DNA of 29,108 nucleotides from a virus: positions 1-29,108 of IMG/VR virus record IMGVR_UViG_3300044998_000332; one strand, given 5' to 3'. Below, one piece after another: positions 17,577 through 22,634 of this stretch. The notes beneath the pieces are model-generated. The model searched no databases. It was not told where the DNA came from and worked only from the letters and a program-made list of their open reading frames with translations. Every line of letters begins with the position of its first letter. Position 1 is the stretch's first letter. Made by a program: the position numbers and the translations under genes.

Positions 17577-18194
17577 TCACTCCTCCTGCATGGCTTTGGC
17601 TACGGTGGGATAGCATTGGATGAAGATGTCCTGCACGGCCAGGGCCACCTGGCGGTGTTCCGCCTGGGTGTCGGGCTGGGTGCGTAGTTGGATGTAGTGA
17701 ATCCACGACCGGCAACTTCCCGTCATGTACAGGGTCGTGCGCGTGGCTTGGGGCAGGACCATGCGTGCGCACTCGCGCGCAACTCCCTCGGCCAGCAGTC
17801 TCTCGTAGACCCGTGCCGCCGCCACTAAATAACGTTGGATCAGTTCGTCCAGGTCTGGGTTCTTGATGGGGTCGGTGCTGCTTTGGCGGTTCTTCTCTGC
17901 CTGTCGCCGTAGGGTGATCGGATCAAAGGTAGGCGCATCGCCGTTGTAGCGGCGTGATAGCTGTTGGAATGTGAAGCTCCTGTGGCGGAGTATCTGTGTC
18001 GCGATAGCCAGCGATGTAGTTATCTCGACGGTGAGGTACGAATGCTCAAACACTGACCAGTGTCCGTGCTTGAGGCAGTAGGCCAGCAGCTTGGCGTAGT
18101 CGGGGTTGTCCTGGTTGTTGGGGTTGGAGACGCGGGCGATGTACGCCATCGTCTGCTCCGGGTTCGGCGTGACGCTGATTAACTTGACGCTCAC
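17577..18194 (-). CDS. thyX: Flavin-dependent thymidylate synthase ThyX
   Basis: 205 residues. I choose GTG at 18194, which overlaps the upstream stop as GTGA; the longer frame to 18728 is only a shadow of the preceding gene. ThyX methylates dUMP to dTMP using FAD, NADPH and methylene-tetrahydrofolate. Visible signatures: HWSVFEH (residues 45-51), the ThyX motif RHRSFTFQQLSRRY (70-83), and ECARMVLPQATRTTLYMTGS with downstream LRTQPDTQAEHR. In the motif, Thr stands where the consensus RHRxxS has Ser. It sits in the replication operon between the loader-like and MazG-like genes, consistent with boosting dTTP during phage DNA synthesis. Confidence 0.93.
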   Translation of the reverse strand: MSVKLISVTPNPEQTMAYIARVSNPNNQDNPDYAKLLAYCLKHGHWSVFEHSYLTVEITTSLAIATQILRHRSFTFQQLSRRYNGDAPTFDPITLRRQAEKNRQSSTDPIKNPDLDELIQRYLVAAARVYERLLAEGVARECARMVLPQATRTTLYMTGSCRSWIHYIQLRTQPDTQAEHRQVALAVQDIFIQCYPTVAKAMQEE

Positions 18195-18718
18195 TTGGGG
18201 CCTCCCATCAGGCGCTTGATCACGTTGCCCACATGCTCCACGGTGCCGCCCTTGGCCTCGAGGAGATTGACGGACTGCGGTAGCAGGCGCCGGTTGGCGA
18301 GGTCTCGCTCTTGGGCTTGCTCGAACATGCGCATGAAGTGCGCGCGGTCGGCCATGCCGTTCTCGCTGGCGCATAGGTCGCGCCACCCCATGTTGGCGAC
18401 AATGCGGGCGACGATGGGACTGTCGAATGTCGGGCTGCCCCAAGCGCCCACGCGCCGAATCTCCGCGGTGACCATGCCCCAGGCGGCGTCGGCGGTTAGC
18501 TGGTGCTGCGGCTGGGTCAGGCGATACCAGCGCTGGCGCAGCTCCGCCACGGTGGGCAGAAAGGTACACTCGCTGATCGCCTGGTCTGTGACGACCTGCA
18601 ACTCCTCCACGGGGATGTCGCGCAGCAGTTTGACGTACATGGCGACCGTCCCCTCGGTGGCCCGGTTGTTGGGATATGCCTCGAACAACTGGCGCAGGAT
18701 GGCGGCGATAGAGTTCAT
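18191..18718 (-). CDS. Putative replicative helicase loader (G39P-like)
   Basis: 175 residues; ATG at 18718 overlaps the initiator stop as ATGA, with AAGGAG upstream inside that gene. The N-terminal domain (about residues 1-65, ending VTDQAISECTFLPTVAELRQRW) follows the pattern of phage helicase loaders of the G39P type: a helical domain with Y-x-x-L-L-R-D-I-P and F-L-P-T-V-A-E-L. The second part (80-135: AWGMVTAEIRRVGAWGSPTF, NMGWRDLCASENGMADRAHF) resembles extensions of phage replication proteins. Together with the upstream DnaD-like initiator it would recruit the host DnaB-type helicase, since no phage helicase is seen. Function is inferred from motif pattern and operon position. Confidence 0.6.
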   Translation of the reverse strand: MNSIAAILRQLFEAYPNNRATEGTVAMYVKLLRDIPVEELQVVTDQAISECTFLPTVAELRQRWYRLTQPQHQLTADAAWGMVTAEIRRVGAWGSPTFDSPIVARIVANMGWRDLCASENGMADRAHFMRMFEQAQERDLANRRLLPQSVNLLEAKGGTVEHVGNVIKRLMGGPK

Positions 18719-19506
18719 AGCTGCACATCTCCTTTCTCTAGCTTTGCAAAAAAGGCGTCCACCGCCTCGGTGCCTTGGGACTGCCGTCGTGCGGGGGCGG
18801 GTGCGCTGTTGGATTGTCGCCGCGGGTCATGGGTCTTGGCCGCCGCGTGGTTGCGCGCGCAGGTTGCGATGTACTTGAAGTTGCGTGCGTTGGCTATGAC
18901 GCTGGCGGTGATGCCGGCAATCACGGCGTCGGGGCCGCACTCGTCAATGAGGTCGTGCAGGTTGTCCGAAAGGATGGGCGACAGGGTTCCAGGGATGTTC
19001 TGGTACCAAGCCTCAATGACTCGTTGGCGGGCGCGCGCCTTCTCCTCATCATCTTTCTTTTTCATTGGCGGATCAGAGGACGGATCAGATGACGGATCGG
19101 CTCGCGTCGGCGCGAGTACGGTACTCGCATCGGTGCGAGTACCCCCCCCCTCGCCATGCGAGTACGGTACTTGCATGGTGCGAGTACCCCCCTCCCGCGC
19201 TGGGAGTACCCCCCCTGGCAGGATGCAAGCACGTTCAAGGTTGATGCGATACTGGTTGGGGCGGTTGCGCTGACTATCCCAACCACCAGCCTGCACCAAC
19301 TCGACCTTGCCCTGTTTGATCAGCTTATGGATGATGCGGCGCGCCTGGTCTGCGGACAGGCGCGCTTTCTTGGCGACGGTGGCGATGGATGGATAGATGC
19401 TGCCGCCGTCGTCGTTGGCGAAGTCCGCAAGGGCCAGCAACACAAGCAGTTCGCTCCCGCTGGCGTCGGCGCTGTCCCAGATGGCCGCCATGACTTTGAT
19501 GCTCAT
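18715..19506 (-). CDS. DnaD/O-like replication initiator with origin repeats inside the gene
   Basis: 263 residues; ATG at 19506 after GGAGG. The N-terminal winged-helix domain (about residues 15-90: ELLVLLALADFAN, SIYPSIATVAKKARLSADQARRIIHKLIKQGKVEL) resembles phage replication initiators. A low-complexity middle (about 96-150) is encoded by iteron-like DNA. The C-terminal domain (about 158-222: VIEAWYQNIPGTLSPILSDN through NFKYIATCARNHAAA) resembles DnaD/DnaB2 helicase-loading domains. Such proteins bind the phage origin and hand over to a helicase loader, which is encoded next with an ATGA overlap. The layout mirrors lambda O, where iterons also lie inside the initiator gene. A 9-base homopolymer at 19142-19150 interrupts the middle and could be slippage-prone. 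Confidence 0.7.
   Translation of the reverse strand: MSIKVMAAIWDSADASGSELLVLLALADFANDDGGSIYPSIATVAKKARLSADQARRIIHKLIKQGKVELVQAGGWDSQRNRPNQYRINLERACILPGGVLPAREGGTRTMQVPYSHGEGGGTRTDASTVLAPTRADPSSDPSSDPPMKKKDDEEKARARQRVIEAWYQNIPGTLSPILSDNLHDLIDECGPDAVIAGITASVIANARNFKYIATCARNHAAAKTHDPRRQSNSAPAPARRQSQGTEAVDAFFAKLEKGDVQL
19045..19210 (-). other. Putative replication origin: iterons plus AT-rich tract inside the initiator gene
   Basis: GCGAGTAC occurs at 19112, 19135, 19158 and 19180, with a degenerate GGGAGTAC at 19202. Copies at 19112 and 19158 form palindromes (GCGAGTACGGTACTCGC, 19112-19128; one mismatch in the second). Those at 19135, 19180 and 19202 are followed by a C-run. The whole block repeats with a period of 45-46 bp. 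Downstream in gene sense lie two 12-bp repeats, CGGATCAGAGGA (19069) and CGGATCAGATGA (19081), then an AT-rich stretch (about 19046-19067, roughly a quarter GC) in an otherwise GC-rich genome. Iterons followed by an AT-rich segment within the initiator gene is the lambda-type origin arrangement. The assignment is inference from this architecture. Confidence 0.6.
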
Positions 19507-19507
19507 G

Positions 19508-19609
19508 TCATCCTCCTAACGCCCAGATTGCCACTGTGGGGATGCACCACCCCCACAGCAGCAGGGCGACGGCGCCTAGGATGATGGCGTCTTGCGTTTT
19601 CTCGGTCAT
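19508..19609 (-). CDS. 33-aa single-span membrane protein
   Basis: ATG at 19609 directly follows the TAA of the upstream gene, and GGAGG lies 5 nt before it. The 33-residue product has a short polar N-terminus (MTEKTQDA) and one hydrophobic segment (IILGAVALLLWGWCIPTVAIWAL). Its 3' end GGAGGATGA supplies the Shine-Dalgarno sequence of the initiator gene starting at 19506. Good start signals and gap-free coupling argue that it is real. Function unknown; it could also serve mainly as a translational coupler. Confidence 0.6.
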   Translation of the reverse strand: MTEKTQDAIILGAVALLLWGWCIPTVAIWALGG

Positions 19610-19876
19610 TTATCCCTCCAGGTGGGGCGCCAAGATCGCATCGCCAATGCTCGATCCGGCAATGATGACTGCCTCACCGAGTGGCTGTGCCAGCCCGCGC
19701 CCGGCGATGGCGACGGCCAAAGCCTCTAGCCCGCCCATCTCGCGCCCGCCGCCTGCGATTTCCCTGGTCGCCGCGGCGTTGGCTGCCACCGCCGCCGCCA
19801 GGACAAGCAGCGCAGCCGCAATAGGTTCGCCCACTTCCTCAAGAGCATCAACGTAGTCGTCAATAACTTCTTTCAT
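19610..19876 (-). CDS. 88-aa Ala-rich hydrophobic protein, unknown function
   Basis: ATG at 19876 overlaps the regulator stop as ATGA; AAGGAGG lies 7 nt upstream. The N-terminus is acidic (MKEVIDDYVDALEEVGEP), followed by an Ala/Val/Leu-rich segment (AAALLVLAAAVAANAA) and a second weaker hydrophobic stretch (EALAVAIAGRGL...GEAVIIAGSSIGDAILA). It could be a small membrane or helical-hairpin protein. No family recognised. It sits between the regulator and the initiator, so it is an early protein. Confidence 0.6.
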   Translation of the reverse strand: MKEVIDDYVDALEEVGEPIAAALLVLAAAVAANAAATREIAGGGREMGGLEALAVAIAGRGLAQPLGEAVIIAGSSIGDAILAPHLEG

Positions 19877-20145
19877 CGTGCTGCCTCCTTCAGTAGTTCT
19901 GCGATCCGCTGGTTCATCTTCCAGAAAGGTTCCGGGTATCCCTCGCTGACCAGCAGGTCAATCGGGTTGCACCCTAGCGCCGCCGCCAAACGCTCGGCAG
20001 TCCTTGCCGACCAGCCGCCACCGCGCAGTACCGGCGTCAGCGTGTTGGCATGGACGCCACTCATGGCGGCCAACTCCTGCACGCTGCGAATCCCCTTCTC
20101 CCGCATCAGCGCGTGAACGCGCTCCCCATCAATTCGTAGTTTCAT
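19873..20145 (-). CDS. Cro/CI-like XRE-family regulator
   Basis: 90 residues from ATG 20145, with AAAGGAG 6-7 nt upstream. The frame continues upstream to 20550 but that part has no start signals and crosses the operators, so it is rejected. The helix-turn-helix is clear: SVQELAAMSGVHANTLTPVLRGG (residues 21-43), followed by ARTAERLAAALGCNPIDLL typical of XRE proteins. No protease or dimerisation domain follows, so the size is Cro-like rather than full CI-like. It is the first gene of the leftward replication operon and faces a divergent early operon. The two matching operator-like palindromes between them are its likely targets (inference), giving autoregulation. Confidence 0.85.
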   Translation of the reverse strand: MKLRIDGERVHALMREKGIRSVQELAAMSGVHANTLTPVLRGGGWSARTAERLAAALGCNPIDLLVSEGYPEPFWKMNQRIAELLKEAAR

Positions 20146-20173
20146 TCGCCGCTCCTTTCGTCTGCATGACCAT

Positions 20174-20212
20174 ATTCTAGCACAGTTTTCTGTGAATCGT
20201 CCCCCCCCAAAA
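20174..20212 (-). promoter_or_regulatory. Leftward early promoter (mirror copy of the rightward one)
   Basis: Read on the minus strand: a G8 tract, then TTCACAGAAAACTGTG, one base, and TAGAAT (plus coordinates 20174-20179), forming an extended -10 (TGCTAGAAT). There is no good -35. The operator palindrome fills the -35/-10 spacer, so a bound regulator would block polymerase. The start codon of the regulator is 29 nt downstream of the -10. Confidence 0.6.
20180..20195. promoter_or_regulatory. Operator-like palindrome O-left
   Basis: GCACAGTTTTCTGTGA contains the perfect inverted repeat CACAG-TTTT-CTGTG. Its sequence matches the reverse complement of the site at 20286-20301 at most positions. 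It is adjacent to the leftward -10. Confidence 0.65.
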
Positions 20213-20270
20213 TGGCGGCAGCAACCCGTTTTTGGGGTCGGGCGCGAAAATTTAAGGTATGAAACTAAAG

Positions 20271-20307
20271 TTTGGGGGGTTCTATTCACGGTAAACTGTG
20301 ATATACT
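20271..20307 (+). promoter_or_regulatory. Rightward early promoter
   Basis: TTTGGGGGG (20271-20279), then TTCACGGTAAACTGTG and TATACT at 20302-20307 as -10. The -35 region is poor. The unit is an inverted copy of the leftward promoter, including the G-tract, operator and -10 spacing. It drives the operon starting at 20407 after a leader of about 90 nt. Confidence 0.6.
20286..20301. promoter_or_regulatory. Operator-like palindrome O-right
   Basis: TCACGGTAAACTGTGA is a near-perfect inverted repeat (TCACGGT / ACTGTGA, one mismatch). It lies immediately upstream of the rightward -10. Together with O-left it gives a consensus near YCACAGTTTWCYGTGA. Confidence 0.65.
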
Positions 20308-20336
20308 GGCAAGCAGGAAGGACGACCAAAAAGAAT

Positions 20337-20365
20337 CCCCGCCGGTGCTTGCGACACCAACGGGG
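20337..20365 (+). promoter_or_regulatory. Leader hairpin of the early rightward operon
   Basis: CCCCG (20337-20341) pairs with CGGGG (20361-20365), and GGTG (20344-20347) with CACC (20355-20358), leaving a 2x2 internal loop and a 7-nt apical loop. No T-tract follows, so it is not a terminator. It lies in the 5' leader between the promoter and the ribosome site at about 20396. It might affect mRNA stability or translation; no riboswitch class recognised. Confidence 0.45.
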
Positions 20366-20406
20366 AACCTCCAGCCCAACATCACATCATCACAAAGGAG
20401 ACGACA

Positions 20407-20610
20407 ATGAAGATTGTACCAGACCCAGAGCGTGCCAGGCAAGAGGGTGGGCGCAAGTATTACCGGCGCTTGCCGATGGCGTACTGCATCAACGAGGACG
20501 AACGGATTGGCTTCTTGGAGGCAGCGGAGAAGGAGTGGGAGGAGTTGCATGAACGCGAGGACGATTGCACCAAGCAGGGAGTTAGCTATGAGCCAGCCTG
20601 CGTTCAGTAG
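20407..20610 (+). CDS. 67-aa charged early protein, unknown function
   Basis: ATG 20407 follows AAAGGAG at good spacing. The product is highly charged (MKIVPDPERARQEGGRKYYRRLP, then an acidic helix FLEAAEKEWEELHEREDD). It is the first gene of the rightward early operon and overlaps the next gene by 23 nt. Position suggests an early host-takeover or anti-repressor-type role, but nothing in the sequence proves this and no family is recognised. Confidence 0.65.
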   Translation: MKIVPDPERARQEGGRKYYRRLPMAYCINEDERIGFLEAAEKEWEELHEREDDCTKQGVSYEPACVQ

Positions 20611-20767
20611 CCCGCCCCCCGTCTTTGCCGTCTACTGGACGGGGCCGGGAGAGTATGCGCCGCGCTACGTCACTCCGCAGGTGGTGTGGTGGGCAAAGGT
20701 GCGCAACCCCGTCGCTGGGGTGCGCTTCGACAACTACGAGCAGACACGCAAATTCAGGAGGGACTAA
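20588..20767 (+). CDS. 59-aa early protein, unknown function
   Basis: ATG 20588 lies within the end of the previous gene, and the stop TAA overlaps the next ATG by one base (TAATG). The 59-residue product is aromatic and Pro-rich (PPVFAVYWTGPGEYAPRY, QVVWWAKVRNP, RFDNYEQTRKFRRD). Its end encodes AGGAGGG, the ribosome site for the RecT-like gene. Only the short version from ATG 20588 is plausible; the open frame upstream overlaps the preceding gene. No family recognised. Confidence 0.55.
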   Translation: MSQPAFSSPPPVFAVYWTGPGEYAPRYVTPQVVWWAKVRNPVAGVRFDNYEQTRKFRRD

Positions 20768-21555
20768 TGACAAACGCAATCCAGCCGCTACCCCGTACCC
20801 ACTTGGGCGGGCGAGACGAAATCAAGGCTGTCAAGCTACGCATGGCCAGCATGATGCAGCTCCCCCCCGATGTCCCCGACGATGTGGTGTGGGCCGCCGC
20901 GCAGCTCGCGGTCGCCCATCATCTCAACCCGTTCAACGGGGAGATCATGATCATGGACATGGGCGCCGTGGAGGTGGACGGCCAGTGGATCAGGCAGTAC
21001 CGCCCCCACGTCGGCATTAAGGGGCTGCGCGTGATGGCCCGCCGCCAGGCCAACTATATGACGCGCTTTGATGTCATGTCGCCGGACGAGGTGCAGCAGC
21101 AGCGGCGCGGCGACTATGACCCTGACGACATCGGCGTGCGCTGCACGCTGTGGCGGCTGGACGTGGCGCGCGAGTGCCAGCAGATCGGCATCCCGTATCA
21201 GCCGGTCGTAGCGATGGGGTTCTACCGCCGGCGGGCAAAGTGGAGCAAGAAGAAAACGGAGTGGATGGCGGACAACATCCCCAACACCTGGACCGCCCAG
21301 CAAGTGGCCGAGAAGCGCGCGGAGGCCAACGCCATCAAGCAGGCGTTTGACATGCAGATCGAAATCGCAGACCCCGCCACCGAGGACGAGTACATCGAGG
21401 CCGTGGCGCGCATGGTGGAGGTCGAGGATCAGCGAACGGCCCCCATGCTGGAGCGCAGCGTCGGCACGGATGAGGAGGGTTTGTACGCGGTCGAGAATCG
21501 GCCAGCGTCTACGAATGTCAACGGCAAAGGAGCGCAATATGCAGCAGCTAAGTGA
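20767..21555 (+). CDS. RecT-like single-strand annealing protein
   Basis: 262 residues from ATG 20767, chosen because AGGAGGG precedes it; an in-frame GTG at 20686 lacks such a site. RecT-family proteins anneal complementary single strands during phage recombination and concatemer formation. Supporting patterns: AAAQLAVAHHLNPFNGEIMIM, QYRPHVGIKGLRVMARRQANYM in the core, and TAQQVAEKRAEANAIKQAFDM (about residues 176-196), the basic helix typical of the family. The last 50 residues are acidic and variable. Two small genes follow in the same operon. A partner exonuclease is not seen in this window. The assignment is from motif recognition. Confidence 0.75.
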   Translation: MTNAIQPLPRTHLGGRDEIKAVKLRMASMMQLPPDVPDDVVWAAAQLAVAHHLNPFNGEIMIMDMGAVEVDGQWIRQYRPHVGIKGLRVMARRQANYMTRFDVMSPDEVQQQRRGDYDPDDIGVRCTLWRLDVARECQQIGIPYQPVVAMGFYRRRAKWSKKKTEWMADNIPNTWTAQQVAEKRAEANAIKQAFDMQIEIADPATEDEYIEAVARMVEVEDQRTAPMLERSVGTDEEGLYAVENRPASTNVNGKGAQYAAAK

Positions 21556-21775
21556 TCTGCCGGAGGTGGTGGCCGACCTCACAGAGACCAACGATGAGGC
21601 AACTTACCTCATCTACCAGCACCAGGCGGTGGTTGATGCCCAGCGTACCGCCCTGGCAGAGTTGGCCCGCGAGAATGAAGCCATGAAGGAGGCGCTTAAA
21701 TCCCGCATCCTGCGCGTCTATCAGACGCAGCCCGAATCGCCCGTGCCTGACCTTGACTCCATCTGCTGGAACTAG
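21539..21775 (+). CDS. 78-aa coiled-coil early protein
   Basis: ATG 21539 overlaps the end of the RecT-like gene by 17 nt and is preceded by AAAGGAG. The protein is mostly one long helix (AVVDAQRTALAELARENEAMKEALKSRIL) with a polar C-terminus ending DSICWN. Coupling to recT suggests a recombination accessory such as a nuclease inhibitor, but this is inference only. No family recognised. Confidence 0.6.
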   Translation: MQQLSDLPEVVADLTETNDEATYLIYQHQAVVDAQRTALAELARENEAMKEALKSRILRVYQTQPESPVPDLDSICWN

Positions 21776-21783
21776 GAGACCCC

Positions 21784-21987
21784 ATGACACCCCAAGAAGC
21801 CGCCGCCATCATCCGCACCACGCTCAACCGTGAGCGCGCCATGCGCGAACGCGTCTTTGCCCACAAACCCGACACTTTGACCGCCAAACTCGCCGAGATC
21901 GACCGCGCCTCCGCTGCCCTGGACATCCTGACCCCGCCCAGCACCGAACCCGCCCGCCCCGGCCTCTTTGACGAGGTGACGCTCTAG
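21784..21987 (+). CDS. 67-aa early protein, unknown function
   Basis: ATG 21784 with TAGGAG upstream, 8 nt after the previous stop. Helical N-terminus (MTPQEAAAIIRTTLNRERAMRE), then an Ala/Asp-rich helix, ending in a Pro-rich tail and PGLFDEVTL. The closing Phe-Asp-Glu-Val-Thr-Leu is reminiscent of short protein-interaction tails such as beta-clamp-binding peptides (QxxLF-type), but the match is weak. It is the last gene before the terminator at 22018. Confidence 0.55.
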   Translation: MTPQEAAAIIRTTLNRERAMRERVFAHKPDTLTAKLAEIDRASAALDILTPPSTEPARPGLFDEVTL

Positions 21988-22017
21988 CTCCGTTCATGCG
22001 CTGCAACGCATCCGCCG

Positions 22018-22062
22018 CCGCCGCCGAACCTCACCCCTGGGCGATTCGGCGGCGGTGGTTTT
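22018..22062 (+). terminator. Terminator of the early rightward operon
   Basis: CCGCCGCCGAA (22018-22028) pairs with TTCGGCGGCGG (22045-22055), 11 perfect bp around a 16-nt loop, followed by TGGTTTTC. It separates the early operon from the lysis promoter at 22067. Confidence 0.85.
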
Positions 22063-22066
22063 CGTG

Positions 22067-22094
22067 TTGCGGTCAAGCAGGATCGTGATACTGT
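22067..22094 (+). promoter_or_regulatory. Putative late promoter of the lysis cassette (TTGCGG-N16-TACTGT)
   Basis: TTGCGG at 22067, 16-nt spacer, TACTGT at 22089-22094. The flanks GTGTTGCGGT and GTGGTCA are shared with the promoter at 24239. The first gene starts 35 nt after the -10 box. Confidence 0.65.
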
Positions 22095-22129
22095 GGTCAC
22101 AAAGCCGTGTGTAGCAGGGGGGGGGCAAT

Positions 22130-22414
22130 GTGATCCCGGACGAAACTCGTAATAGCGCTCGACTGGACGACCATGACAAGCAACTTGCCAACATCGCCCT
22201 CACTCTGTACGGGAGTGACGCCATGCATTTGTTTGGCTTGGTGGACAGGTTGGCAAAGATCGAAAGCGTGTTGGAGAAGGTTGTCACCTGGCAGCGTGAC
22301 GTGCAACTCACCTTGCGGGTAGGCACGGCGCTCCTGGGTGCAACCGCTGTGTTTGGTGGGCTACAGGCGTGGCCCGAATTGCGCAAACTGTTCGCCATTT
22401 TGGCAGGAGGGTAG
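22130..22414 (+). CDS. XhlA-like lysis accessory/holin-type membrane protein
   Basis: 94 residues from GTG 22130; the overlapping ATG at 22128 runs straight into TGA. A G9 tract (22117-22125) takes the place of a normal ribosome site. The N-terminus is a charged helix or coiled coil (RLDDHDKQLANIAL, LFGLVDRLAKIESVLEKVVTW). It is followed by one transmembrane segment (LRVGTALLGATAVFGGLQAW) and a short tail. That order of coiled coil then single span is like XhlA proteins, which work with a holin. The following holin-like and endolysin genes fit. The start codon is the least certain point. Confidence 0.6.
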   Translation: MIPDETRNSARLDDHDKQLANIALTLYGSDAMHLFGLVDRLAKIESVLEKVVTWQRDVQLTLRVGTALLGATAVFGGLQAWPELRKLFAILAGG

Positions 22415-22418
22415 AGAC

Positions 22419-22634
22419 ATGAATATGCCGTGGTATGTGAAACTGCTGAACAGCCGCAAGTTTTGGCTATCTATGTCTGGCGTCATCTCCGTCGTGACGC
22501 TCTACGCCCTGGGCGTGGAGATTGATCCCGAAACGCTGGCGAATGCCATCACGACCATCGTCAGCGCGCTGGTGCTGGCGATTGCCGGGGAGGATGCCGC
22601 CCGCTACCTCGCCGCCAAGCGGAGCGACGAATGA
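22419..22634 (+). CDS. Holin-like small membrane protein
   Basis: 71 residues; ATG 22419 after AGGAGGG. Two hydrophobic segments are visible: FWLSMSGVISVVTLYALGV (about residues 15-33) and AITTIVSALVLAIAGEDA (about 43-60), with a charged C-terminus AAKRSDE. This is the general plan of two-span phage holins, which form the lesion that releases endolysin. Its stop overlaps the endolysin ATG as ATGA. The role rests on topology and cassette position; no named holin family is certain. Confidence 0.65.
   Translation: MNMPWYVKLLNSRKFWLSMSGVISVVTLYALGVEIDPETLANAITTIVSALVLAIAGEDAARYLAAKRSDE

Noticed and set aside
18195-18728. N-terminal extension that would make the ThyX frame 383 codons
   Set aside because: It overlaps the loader-like gene in another frame and has Arg/His-rich shadow composition; a GTGA-coupled start at 18194 explains ThyX fully.
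20146-20550. N-terminal extension of the XRE regulator
   Set aside because: It crosses both operators and promoters and the divergent gene; ATG 20145 has a good ribosome site and gives a normal XRE protein.
20686-20766. GTG start extending the RecT-like protein
   Set aside because: It overlaps a plausible small gene and lacks a ribosome site, while ATG 20767 has AGGAGGG and TAATG coupling.
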